Below, in pieces: positions 1 through 10,284 of a stretch of 64,000 bases of DNA; the first letter of the stretch is position 1; every line of letters begins with the position of its first letter. The position numbers and the translations under genes are program-made. The stretch comes from Semisulcospira habei (taxonomy: Eukaryota; Mollusca; Gastropoda; Semisulcospiridae), in contig BTPG01000002.1 of NCBI GenBank assembly GCA_036245525.1, positions 161,596,093 to 161,660,092 of the forward strand. The letters are read 5' to 3'. The notes under the pieces were generated by a model. It did not search any database and was not told the DNA's origin. It was given only the letters and a program-made list of their open reading frames with translations.

Positions 1-29
1 TGTAAAGTGGCCAGAAACCGGTACCCAAG

Positions 30-100
30 TGTAGGGGGTGGGGGGTGGAAGAACCGGAGTACCCGGAGAAAGAACCCCCGACAAGAAAACAATTTGTAAC
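30..100 (-). repeat. Fragment of a tRNA-type SINE (body domain)
   Basis: The motif ccggagtacccggagaaaga matches the body of the fuller SINE at 27360-27772 in the same orientation. Only the conserved central domain remains; the tRNA-like head is absent or lies before the window. Confidence 0.55.
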
Positions 101-133
101 TTGATTTGTTCTGCGTCATAGTTGTCCTTTTAA

Positions 134-866
134 CTCTTTCCCTACGTATCACTCCCGGTTTAGTGTTAGCCCAAACAAACCCTTAGCCATCGAAACACTT
201 ACGTTATAGCGTCTATAGACAAGTCACTAGTATTCTAGCGTTGTGTTTGTACAAAAATCGCCTGAAGCACAGCTATCGGTCTAAGGGAAGCAACCACTAT
301 AATGTTTCACCAACCATTTCTAAGTTATCTGAAAGTGAATGCCCTTGTTGGATGGTGTCGGAACAAGGCCAAAGTAGCCGACAACATGCCTTGGATCGTC
401 CCCAACGATGAGCTTATTCGATCCTCATGAGCGCGGTTTCAACAGTGATATTTAGCTCATAATATTGTGATTCAATAAGAGACAGTTCTCTTGTGTGATT
501 TTTTTGCTTGTGGAATACATTTTCCTGCCATGTTGGTGAGTAAATCTGGGTTTTTCGTTGCATGTGCTTACACTGTTGCTACCAAAACCATGTTTCTCAT
601 TTTTTGCTCTGCCATGTTTGTTCTGTTGCATAATAATCAAATTGGTTCGACATCCCACTAAACTGATGCACAAACACATGCAGTTTTGAAAAGTACTTTT
701 AATGCTCTTTCCAATGATACTCAATTTATCTATGGTTGTTACCTTGGGAGGCTGTGAAAATTAATTTAATCTACCCCAAAAATCTACGTCACCAGGGAAC
801 AGACGTCCTCTTCCCTGCTACGTCAGCAGGGAACTGACTCGCTGAAAATGTTACGTAGGGAAAGAG
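134..866. mobile_element. MITE with TTAA target duplication
   Basis: The 15-bp inverted ends CTCTTTCCCTACGTA and TACGTAGGGAAAGAG are each flanked by TTAA (130-133 and 867-870). TTAA duplication is typical of piggyBac-like and Kolobok transposons. No coding capacity is seen, so this is a non-autonomous 733-bp element. The superfamily cannot be fixed from the ends alone. Confidence 0.75.
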
Positions 867-1042
867 TTAAACATGTTTTTTTCTTTCTTGGGATATTTTA
901 TGCAGTTGGTAGTGACATTTTGGTCTGAAATTTGTTAATCTGTACCTCTGTGTGTTTTGCCGTGTACATTGGTTGAAATTAGCACTAAAATAAGCTTACC
1001 TTACACACTATTTTAGTGAGTTAATGTTGCATTTCTCTCCAG

Positions 1043-1203
1043 ATTCCGCACGTTTGAGCATGCCCAGAAGGACATTTCTGATTTGCTGGACATGTGGGAC
1101 CGCACCACGTTGCAGATCCGCCGTCCACCCACACCCTCTGAACGCTCAGAGGAGGAGCAGGGCAAGGAACACCCACCTTCTGGCAAGAAGGGCAAGGGCA
1201 AAG
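1043..1203 (+). CDS. HYDIN: HYDIN exon A (partial gene)
   Basis: Acceptor ctctccag at 1035-1042 and donor gtgata at 1204. The exon starts with the last base of a split codon and ends one base into the next. It encodes FRTFEHAQKDISDLLDM and onward, then a proline- and charge-rich linker ending GKKGKGK. HYDIN is a giant ASH/MSP-domain protein of the C2b projection of the ciliary central pair. This part resembles the charged mid-protein linker after its nucleotide-kinase-like domain. The family call rests on recognition plus the later, more conserved exons; upstream exons lie outside the window. Confidence 0.8.
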
Positions 1204-1387
1204 GTGATATTTCACTGCCTTTCTTTTTGGTCTGTTGTGCACGTCTCTGTCTTTTCGTGGGACAAAATGCCACTGGTATGACTGCTACATGTTTTATTTG
1301 ACCAGAAATGTGTGTTTGTCTGTCATCTTAAACTTTCAGCTCCAGGACATTAGTTGCAAAATCATAAACCAGCACACACTTGTGTAT

Positions 1388-2240
1388 TTTTTGGCTCATG
1401 TACGATTGCAAAAGTGAGTTTATGTTTTGGGCCAGTGGTTATCTGTCTGTCATCCATGGTAAAACTGTAACATTGGCATTTTCATGGAGACTATTCAAGC
1501 CACATTCTTCAAAAGTGGCCCAAGGATACATGTACTTTGTGGCAAGACCTATCTAAACATGCCAATATTGGTGACCTCTGTCAGAGTTGATGCATGGTCA
1601 CAGGGTCCAGAAATAGGTTAAAAAATAGCTGTTTTGACATAAATTGTCTTTTCACAAATACTATTTTTGGCTTCAAACCCAAACTTTGTACAGAGATACC
1701 TGATGTTAATACAGTTCTATGCATTTTAATTTAGGTACACCCTTAGAAAGATCAAGAGTCCCAAGAGGTCCAGAAGTAGGTACAAAAATAGCCATGTTTT
1801 CACACAATTTTTTGTTCTCTCAAATTCTATGTTCAAATTCAAACCCTAACGTGGTACAGAGATACTTGATGGTACAAACTTTCTATGTATACTAATTTGG
1901 ATGACCCCTTGCAAGGTCAAGGGTTTAAAGAGGTCCACAAATCGGTCAGAAATGGTAATATTTTCACAAAGTTTTTTTTTGTCGCTCTCAAATACTATTT
2001 TCAACTTCAAACCTGAATATGGTATAGACATACCTGATGGTAAGACCTTGCTATGCATACCAATTTCGATGATCCCTCGAAAAAGTCAAGGGTCACAAAG
2101 AAGTCAACAAATGTGTGAAAAAAATGCCAGTTTTTAATAGAATTTTAGTTTTCATTAAAGTTTTGGATTGGTCATACACGTGAGCCATAAGAATTTTGCC
2201 ATTTTTTTCATTGTAGACTGAACGCTTGTTTACTTCTTGG
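1388..2240 (+). repeat. R1 intronic repeat, copy 1
   Basis: R1 is an interspersed repeat of about 1 kb. Its 5' end reads ggctcatg...gcaaaagtgagt, and its body has degenerate subunits of about 130 bp carrying 'gatacctgatggtaagacc' and 'aaggtcaagggtcacaa'. Its 3' end reads 'gagccataagggctttgcc'. This copy lies between exons A and B. It has no open frame of note and no recognised class. Confidence 0.8.
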
Positions 2241-2385
2241 CATATACTAGACTAGATTGTTGGTCAACATTGCATTTGTCATAATAGTTGACAAGAGGCA
2301 GAGATCCTAATTAAGTCACCATTTATTGTGATGAGGTTAGATGCCTTTATTTGCATTTATGTGTGCAGGAGACAGGCATGACAAG

Positions 2386-2540
2386 ATTGTTTCTAATCTA
2401 TTTGTCTGTGTATGTGGAATTATCTGTGTGTACATATACAAAATTCTCTGTGTTTATGTATTTCTCTGTAGCTCTGTGTGTGTACATGTATTTCTCTGTG
2501 TATGTTTATATATTTCTGTGTACATGTATTGCTCTGTGTG
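2386..2540 (+). repeat. TG-rich degenerate tandem repeat before exon B
   Basis: Imperfect repeats of tttctctgtg and tacatgtat fill the 150 bp before the exon B acceptor and supply its pyrimidine-rich tract. They sit between a decoy copy of the acceptor (2361-2385) and the real one. Confidence 0.7.
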
Positions 2541-2543
2541 CAG

Positions 2544-2629
2544 GAGACAAGCATGACAAGGAGAAGGAGAAAGAGAAAGAGAAACAGCGTCAACTGGAGA
2601 AAGAAATGGCAGAGAAGGCCGCAAAGGAG
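2544..2629 (+). CDS. HYDIN: HYDIN exon B
   Basis: Acceptor gtgtgcag ends at 2543 and donor gtatgt begins at 2630. It completes the glycine codon split from exon A and ends on a codon boundary. The product is a highly charged helix of alternating Glu and Lys (DKHDKEKEKEKEK and onward, then EKEMAEKAAKE), matching the charged coiled segment in the middle of HYDIN. A decoy copy of its acceptor and first bases lies 175 bp upstream. Confidence 0.82.
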
Positions 2630-2737
2630 GTATGTATGGTCAAAGTCACATATCTATACTTGGCAGTAAACACCCACTGATATCAGTATTCTCCCTGTGA
2701 GGAAGACAATTTGTCCAGCAGCAGCCAGTGAATGTCA

Positions 2738-2850
2738 CTACACATACCAAGGGGATTTATTCACTGCTGGACATATAAACAGATCCCCTGCCCCATCCTA
2801 TCAGGGCCCCAATCGCCAGCCCACAGAAAAATACACAGGTAAAGACGATC
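2738..2850 (+). mobile_element. Foldback element (FB), one-arm fragment
   Basis: It matches one arm of the foldback elements at 5273-5812 and 56340-56820: ccaagggga...actcagcg-like start, gatcccctgcccc, and caatcgccagcccacag. Only one diverged arm is left. Confidence 0.7.
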
Positions 2851-2994
2851 ATATACATCCCTTAAATGAATGTTAGCTTCAGGATCTTGTGTGTAGTGGA
2901 TAGATGTTCAGTGTTAGCACCAGCTGTAGAAAGGTCATGATTGGGGAGGGATTTGGGAGGGAGGAGGGGGGGTTGAACAATCGGTACATTTTCA

Positions 2995-3240
2995 GAAAAC
3001 ATGGATTTTGCTGGTTTAAAAACTTAATGCTAAGACACTTGAACACTTGCTCATTTCAGTGACCTATTGGAAAGGTCATGGTCAGATTAATCAGATTCAG
3101 ACAACTTTATTATCCCTAAAAAGGAAATTACTTCATGGTGGTCATTGTAAATAGATCTATAAAAGGTAAAAGAGAGAAACAATATGTGGATTGGCCATGC
3201 ACTTGAGTCGTAAGGCCTTTGCCATTCTTGTTATTTTGTT
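2995..3240 (+). repeat. R1 fragment
   Basis: The 3' part of R1 (aacatggattttgctggt, then acacttgaacacttgctcatt, then gtcatgcacttgagtcgtaag), sense to HYDIN. The following 3241-3740 is intronic sequence with no structure I can name. Confidence 0.7.
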
Positions 3241-3761
3241 ACTTGAGACATTTCTCACATAAATTTTTGCTCTCCAGTATCACCAGGGTATCTTGGTAGT
3301 AGAGCACTTAGCTTTGGCTAGCAAGGGTGACAGTTTGTTCAGGCCCTTTCTTGTACCCTTGTGAAATGAGCTGCGTGATTGCAAACAACATGAACCCATT
3401 CAGCCATGACACACTACAACATGAGAGAGATCAACTGTGGCAGTTCAAAGGTGTTGGAGGCTCCAAGCCCACATGTCATAATCTGTCTGTGTCTTCTGAA
3501 CTTTAGTATAGACTTAAGGTTAAAGCACTGAGATGCACTGTGATTTCAGATCCAAGAAAAAGCTTTAGGAATGACTTCTTTTTGTTCCTTAGGGTCCCAG
3601 CCCTTTACTAGACACAATGCCTACCATGCCCAAGCTCTCCTAACATTGGTTATTACCACTTAAAGTAGTGTGTATGTGTATTTTTGTGTTTTAACAAGAC
3701 AGGTTCTCTTGTCTGCATCCTTAAAACGAAGTGTGTGTTTGAAGACCAGCTATTTCTGCTA

Positions 3762-3766
<5 letters not shown>

Positions 3767-3803
<37 letters not shown>
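3767..3803. repeat. (GT)n microsatellite
   Basis: An essentially pure GT dinucleotide run of about 18 units. Confidence 0.95.
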
Positions 3804-3807
<4 letters not shown>

Positions 3808-3912
3808 CATGTACGTAAGTGGCAGCAGGCACGAGTGAATGCGAATGTATGCAGTAACGTGTATGTATGTAGATGTATGTTTTGTGCTATGTCTTTTGTG
3901 CATGTGTATTTG

Positions 3913-4035
<123 letters not shown>

Positions 4036-4061
4036 CGTCATTCAAAATTCTCTTTATACAG

Positions 4062-4152
4062 AACGACATCTTTTCTTTCTATCGCGTTCTTTTCTGTTCT
4101 GCATTTGTTTCCATGTCACCTGAAGAAGGATCTGTGATCCGAAACGTCGTTC
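4062..4152 (+). ncRNA. Hammerhead-ribozyme-like core, probably a Penelope-like element relic
   Basis: CTGAAGA at 4120-4126 fits the hammerhead CUGANGA box. A stem-loop GGATC-tgt-GATCC (4128-4140) sits at the stem II position and is followed by GAAA (4141-4144). The next bases GTCGTT (4146-4151) pair fully with AACGAC at 4062-4067, in the stem III position, leaving ATC before the expected cleavage site. One stem III pair is lost (A4068 against C4145) and stem I pairing is poor, so it is probably inactive. Penelope-like retroelements are known to carry such motifs; membership here is inferred. Confidence 0.45.
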
Positions 4153-4227
4153 CTTGTTTCTATTTTAAAGGGTTTTCTACCACCATCTTCTGTTTTTCTT
4201 TCACATGAAACCCTAGCAGCAACAGTT

Positions 4228-5262
4228 TTACTACATTTTAATGTTGGCATTTTCTCGGAGACTATTCAAGCCACACTCTAGAAAACTTGGCCCAAGGATA
4301 GTTTGTGGCAAGACCTTTCTAAACATACCAATTTGAGTGACCTCTCGTCAAGGTCACAGGGGATCAGGAAATAGGTTAAAAATAGCTATATTTTGACATA
4401 ATTTATTCTCAAATACTATGAACAACTTCAAACCCAAACTTGGTATGAAGATACTGATCGTAAGATCTTTCTATGCATACTAATTTGGTTGATCCCTCGG
4501 AAAGGCCAAGGGTCACAAGAGCTCAGGAAATATTTCCATAATAGCCATATTTTGATAAAAGATGTTTTTTTTCTCAGATACTATTCACAACTTCAAACCC
4601 AAACTTGCTACAGATATACCTGATGGTAAGACCTATCTATGCATACTAATTTGGATGAGGCCTCGGAAAGGTCAAGGGTCACCAGAGCTCAGGACATAGG
4701 CCCAAAAAAGCCATATTTTGACAAAAGATGTTTGTTTTTTTCTCAAATGCTATTCACAACTTCAAACCCAAACTTGCTACAGAGATACCTGATGGTAAGT
4801 AAGACCTATCTATGCATACTAATTTGGTTGATCGATGGAAAGGTCAAGGGTCACAAAAGCTCGGGGAAATAGGTCCAAAATAGCCATATTTTGACAAAAG
4901 ATGTTTTTGTCAAATACTATTCACAACTTCAAACGCAAATTTGGTGCAGAGATACCTGATGTTAAGACTTATCTATGCATGCTAATTTAGATGACCCCTT
5001 GGAAAGGTCAAGGGTCACAAGAGGCCAGCAAATGTGTGTAAAATGCCAATTTTGTTAATAAAATTGTAGGTATTGTCAACATTTTTTGCAAATTTTTCAA
5101 CCTAATTTGGCACAAAGCTGATGATGAGACCTTCCTATGCATACTAATTTAGTCAACGCATCGCAAAGGTCAAGGGTCACAGAGAGTTGACAGTTGTGTG
5201 AAAAATGCTTACATTTTGAGAAAATATGGATTTTGCTGGTGCAGAAGCCAGCCTTTTTATTA
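4228..5262 (+). repeat. R1 repeat, long copy with several subunits
   Basis: It starts as ttttaatgttggcattttctc and runs through at least five subunits carrying 'gatacctgatggtaag', 'tatgcatactaatttgg' and 'ggtcaagggtcac'. This long sense-orientation array shows R1's internal 110-150 bp periodicity most clearly. Confidence 0.8.
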
Positions 5263-5272
5263 TTGTACACAA

Positions 5273-5812
5273 ACCAAGGGGAATTACTCAGCGCTGGACA
5301 GACAAACAGTTAGATCCCCTGCCCCCGCCTATCAGGCACCCAATCGCCAGCCCACAGAGAAATACGCAGGTATAGACCAAGACGATCATCTGCATCCTCA
5401 AAAAGAATGCATCAGGTCTCTTATATAACCCATGTCTTTCTCCCGAACTTAGGAAGTAGGCAGGAGAAACATACATACACAAGGTGCATTACTATATGTG
5501 GTCAGGTAAATACCCTGATTTCCCACAGCAGATGCACAGAACATTACACAACAATGTAACGATACAAATTTGCCTCGAGTTATAGATACTCACAAACCAG
5601 ATAGGTGAGGCTAGCGCTGGCAGAATTGTACACAAACCAAGGGGAATTACTCAGCGCTGGACAGACAAACAGCTGGACAGACAAACAGGTGATTGGGTGC
5701 CTGATAGGCAGGGGCAGGGGATCTAACTGTTTGTCTGTCCAGCGCTGAGTAATTCCCCTTGGTTTGTGTACAATTCTGCCAGCGCTAGCCTCACCTGTCT
5801 GATTTGTGAGTA
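5273..5812. mobile_element. Foldback transposon (FB), copy 2
   Basis: The outer segment ttgtacacaaaccaagggga recurs in inverted form near 5760. Arms of about 100 bp include gacagacaaacagttagatc and its complement. The interior holds ctcttatataacccatg and cacaaaccagataggtg. An extra partial arm at 5629-5690 indicates internal rearrangement. It is inserted in R1 and has no coding capacity. Confidence 0.75.
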
Positions 5813-6690
5813 TCCTTTACTTATTGTCACAAAGGTCACACATATATAAATCGGTCATACATGTGAGCTATAATGGCTTTGCCTGTCTTGTTCTTAAATA
5901 CTATTCACGACTTCAAACCCAAACTTTCTACTGAATGGTAATGCATACTAATTTGGATGAGCCCTCGGAAAGGTCAAGGGTCACAAATGGTAAGCAAGTT
6001 TGTGTAAAATGCCAATTTTTGACCCCCACCCGGGTCTGCCCTGGGGGACTTGGGTGGGGTTAACTACTTTTTAGTTCCCAGGGTCACCCTGGTCAGCCCC
6101 ACAGGTTGGGGTTTTCCCTCTATTCTGGGGCATGTGTTTCTGTCTACCCTTGGTCCATTCACCTGTATTTGTCTTTTTAAAACTCTCCCAACTGTCTGCA
6201 CTGCCTGTAGCTCTTGATATTGGATGTGTGTTGCTAAATGGTCTTAGCTTTATTTAGGCCCCATGGCGTAGGTTTATTTAACGTATTGGACCGGCTGGCG
6301 ACATACATTCAATATTCTGTTTATTTTTTTCACAAGCAGTGCAGGCACGTCCTGAGAAAGCCCTGTTGCTGTCGGGACATTAGGCAATGTACAATCAATC
6401 AACCAATTTTTGATAGAATTGTATTATTTTCAACAGTTTTGCAAACTTTTCAATCAAATTTGGCACAAAGGTAGCTGATGATGATAAAACCTTCCTATGT
6501 ATACTAACTTAATCGATTCATCACAAAGGTCAAGTGTCACGGGTGTTTGACAGATGTGTGAAAATTTATTACATTTTGAGAAAACATGGATTTTTTTGGT
6601 GCAGAAGCCATCCCTTTACTTATTGTCACAAAGGTCACACTTGTAGATCAGTCATACACGTGAGCAATAAGGGCTTTTCCTTTATTGTTG
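5813..6690 (+). repeat. R1 repeat continuing to exon C, interrupted by SINE-X
   Basis: R1 resumes after the foldback element (tttacttattgtcacaaagg), is broken by a SINE at 6023-6402, and ends as gtgagcaataagggctttt about 30 bp before the exon C acceptor. Confidence 0.75.
6023..6402 (+). mobile_element. SINE-X copy 1
   Basis: An interspersed element of about 385 bp starts ccccacccgggtctgccctg and ends in an (AATC)n tail. It is flanked by the 11-bp duplication ccaatttttga (6012-6022 and 6403-6413). Four copies in the window share the same 5' start, so it looks full length. No tRNA A or B box is evident, so the head's origin is unknown. Confidence 0.8.
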
Positions 6691-6710
6691 GTTATGTTTT
6701 GTGATTTCAG

Positions 6711-6878
6711 GCGGCAGAGGACGGTGAGGGGAGAGAGCTGGAGGGGACGGAGAGTGGTGACAAGCAGAAAGAGGAAGAATTGTGTGGCGTGCCACAGATT
6801 ATCATCGACTGCTCTGACCACAATGTGCCTGCTGCTCAAAAAATTTTTGACTCAGGACGCATGCCATCTATGGAAGAT
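6711..6878 (+). CDS. HYDIN: HYDIN exon C
   Basis: Acceptor gtgatttcag ends at 6710 and donor gtaggt begins at 6879. It is exactly 56 codons in phase 0. The first half is acidic (AAEDGEGRELEGTESG); the second half reads VPQIIIDCSDHNVPAAQKI and ends RMPSMED. The acidic linker then hydrophobic strand fits the HYDIN region before the 'DGLG.GP.GPPIPPPA' motif, which continues in exon D. R1 ends just upstream of its acceptor. Confidence 0.87.
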
Positions 6879-7062
6879 GTAGGTCACTTTATGGGTGTTC
6901 ATTGTGGTTAACAGTTCAGGTCTAGCACCAAGTTTCCATACTCTGTATGGTGTCCGTGATGACATCATTCAGGATCTGACAGATGCATCAACCTTTAAAG
7001 TTGACGAGTAGGGCCTTATTAGTTATACTGCTCCTGTTTTTGGCTCACATACGATAGCAGAG

Positions 7063-9855
7063 TGAGTCTGTGTAATGGGCCGTGGGGGGTGGGAGGGGTG
7101 GTGTGGTGGGACTCTGAAGCCTGGAAAGGAGTCCTCGGCAAGCATGGCGTCGGGAACTGCAATGACAATGGCCGCCTACTGTTGGAGTTCTGTGCAGAGC
7201 AGCAACTGGTCATCACTAACACTACTTTTCAGCAAAAGGACAGTCGAAAGACCACCTGGATGCATCCTCGCTCCAAACACTGGCACGGTATCGACTATGT
7301 CCTAGTGCGTCAGAGGGACCGCAGTGATGTCCTCCTCACCAGAGTGATGCCCAGCGCAGAGTGCCACACTGACCACCGCCTTGTCCGCTGCAAACTCAGG
7401 CTCCACGTCAAGCCAAAACCCAAGAAATGGGGGCCCCCCAAGAAAAAGCTTGATGTTGCCAGCCTTCAGCGCGACGACGTGAAAGCTGCCTTTCAGACAG
7501 ATTTACAGCGCAGGCTCAAAGACACAGCGGACCCAGCAGACTCCTCCCCTGAAACACTCTGGGAACAACTGAAAACTGCTATTGCAAAATCCTCTGCAGA
7601 AGTCTTGGGTTTCGCTAGAAAGAAGAACAAAGACTGGTTTGACGAAAACGATGTTGAGATCCAGGAACGCCTAGCAAAACAAAGAGCCGCCCATCAGCCT
7701 TCCTGCCCTGTGAAGAAGTCTGCCTTCCGCCTCGTCTGCAGCAGTCTCCAGCGCAAGCTCAGAGATCTCCAGAATGAGTGGTGGACCAGACTTGCACAGA
7801 GGACCCAGCTTTGCGCTGACAATGGTGACTACAGGGGCTTTTACGAAGCACTGAAAGCAGTGTATGGCCCCAGGCACCTGGTACGAAGTCCCCTGCGAAG
7901 CGCAAATGGCCAGGCACTCCTCACAGATAATACCTCCATCTTGAACCGCTGGTCGGAGTACTTTCAGAGCCTCTTCAGCGCTGAGCGCACTGTTCAAGAA
8001 GCAGTCCTCCTACAAATCCCACAACTCCCAGTAAAGGTTGAATTGGACAAACCGCCCACCGCTGAAGAGACCCTCACAGCCATCCACCAGCTCAAGAGTG
8101 GCAAAGCAGCAGGCATTGATGGAATACCGCCAGAGATCTGGAAACATGGAGGCACAGCACTGCACAACAAGCTCCATGACCTCTTTCTCTGCTGCTGGGA
8201 GGAAGGAACACTACCAAAGGATCTCCGTGATGCTGTCGTTATCACCCTGTACAAGAACAAAGGCGAGAAGTCTGACTGTTCCAACTATCGGGGAATCACC
8301 CTGCTGTCCATTGCTGGGAAAATTCTTGCAAGGCTGCTCCTGAATCGGCTGGTACCTGCCATCGCTGAAGACCACCTCCCAGAGGGCCAGTGTGGCTTCA
8401 GAGCAAACAGGAGCACCACCGATATGGTCTTTGTGCTGAGACAGCTTCAGGAGAAGTGCCGCGAGCAGAACAAAGGGCTGTACGTAACGTTTGTCAACCT
8501 AACAAAAGCGTTCGACACTGTGAGCAGGCAAGGCATGTGGCAGATCCTGGAGCGACTTGGCTGTCCCCCAAAGTTCCTCAGCATGATTGTCCAGCTACAC
8601 GAGGACCAGCAAGGCCAGGTCAGACTCAACAATGACCTTTCAGAACCATTCCCTATTCTCAACGGCGTAAAGCAGGGCTGCGTGCTGGCACTGACCCTCT
8701 TCACCATCTTTTTTAGCATGATGTTGAAGCAGGCCACAGTGGACCTCGATGATGATGATGCAGTGTACATCAGGTATCGTCTCAATGGCAGCCTGTTAAC
8801 CTCCGACGACTGCAGGCCACACGAAAACCCTAGACCAACTGATTCGTGAGCTGCTTTTTGCTGATGACGCTGCCCTCGTTGCACACACAGAGAGAGCCCT
8901 GCAGCGCATCATGTCCTGCATCGCAGACGCTGCCCAGCTCTTTGGACTCGAGGTCAGTCTGAAAAAGACAGAGGTCCTCCATCAGCCGGCACCCAAGACA
9001 GTGTATCGCCCTCCTCACATCACCATTGGCGAGTCTGAACTAAAGTCAGTGCACCAGTTTACTTACCTTGGCTGCATTATCACGTCGGACGCCAAGCTGG
9101 ACAAGGAGCTTGACAGCAGGCTGGAAAAAGCGAACAGCGCTTTCGGGCGACTTTTCAAGCGGGTGTGGCACAATCAACAGTTGAAAACAGGCACCAAGAT
9201 CAGCGTGTACAGAGCTGTGGTCCTCACCACCCTGCTGTATGGTTCCGAGTCCTGGGCCCTCTACCGCAGCCAACTACGACTCCTCGAACGCTTCCACCAG
9301 TGCTGCCTGCGCACCATCCTGGGCATTCACTGGAGTGACTATGTCACCAACGTCGAGGTCCTTGAACAGGCTGAAACTGTGAGCATCGAGGCTTTGCTGC
9401 TGCGGACACAGCTCCGCTGGGCGGGGCATGTCTCCAGGATGGAGGATCATCGCCTACCAAAGATCACCCTGTTCGGCGAGCTTGCTACTGGACACCGTGA
9501 CAGAGGGGCACCAAAGAAGAGATACAAAGACTGTCTCAAGAAGTCACTTAGTGCCTGCCAAATCGACCACCACCAGTCGTCTTCGCTTGCTGTGGACCGT
9601 GACACCTGGCGCTCCACCATTTACAAGGCAGCTGTCTCCTTTGAGGACTCTCGCAGAGCTAGCCTTAAGGACAAGCGGCTCAGGAGAAAAAACAGAGATG
9701 CCGCAACTCAGAACCCTGGCCATACCTCCCCCTGTAGCCACTGCGGTCGAACCTGCCTGTCCTGGATTGGCCTCCGCAGCCACGAACAAGCCTGCAGACA
9801 TCGTGGGCAACTCCTATAAAATCTTCGTTCGTGAAGTCAAGCCAAGAGAGAGGGG
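7063..9855 (+). mobile_element. LINE-A copy 1 (5'-truncated non-LTR retrotransposon)
   Basis: It is flanked by a perfect 33-bp duplication (7030-7062 and 9856-9888) starting gctcctgtttttggctcac. It includes the end of the endonuclease, the RT and a C-terminal zinc finger. The 3' end reads gaagtcaagccaagagagag. It lies between exons C and D, sense to HYDIN. Confidence 0.88.
7075..9819 (+). pseudogene. LINE-A endonuclease-reverse transcriptase, broken
   Basis: The reading starts inside the AP-type endonuclease (SKHWHGIDYVLV, then TDHRLV). A linker and RT follow: NYRGITLLSIAGKILARLLL, QCGFRANRSTTDM, LTKAFDTVSRQGMW and GVKQGCVLAL. Two 1-nt deletions relative to copy 3, near 8794 and 8816, end the first frame at 8849. 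The rest resumes in another frame (8911-9819) with YLGCIITSDAKLDKELDSRL and the finger CSHCGRTC...GLRSHEQAC. RT motif A reads FVNLTKAFD, where copy 3 has FVDLTKAFD, so the catalytic Asp is lost. This copy is dead. The clade (RTE-like or I-like) is not resolved. Confidence 0.85.
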
Positions 9856-9888
9856 GCTCCTGTTTTTGGCTCACATACGATAGCAGAG

Positions 9889-10200
9889 CAAATGTGAAAA
9901 ATAACAATTTTTGATAGAATTTTAGTTTTATAAACAAACTTTTCAATCAAACTTGGTACTTGTAAAGTACCTGATTATAAGACCTTTCTATGTATGCTAA
10001 TTTAGTTGCTCCTCATAAAGGTCAAGATTCACACAAGGTTGACAGATGTGGGAAAACTGGCTACATTTTGTGAAAATATGGATTTCACTAGTACATAAGC
10101 GAACCCTTTATTTATGTTGATACACTTGAATTTTTGCTCATTTCAGTGACCTCGTGGAAAGGCTTAGGTCACAAAGGTCAGACATATTATGTAAATAGGT
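9889..10200 (+). repeat. R1 fragment after LINE-A copy 1
   Basis: It continues the R1 body (tttttgatagaattttag, then aaatatggatttcactagta) up to the cattt-gacct motif. Sense orientation. Confidence 0.7.
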
Positions 10201-10284
10201 TATATACCATTTGCTAATTCTAATGGTAATGCTAATTCTTTTGACTACTGGTAACAATACATATCAGTCCCTCGAGTCAGGTGT

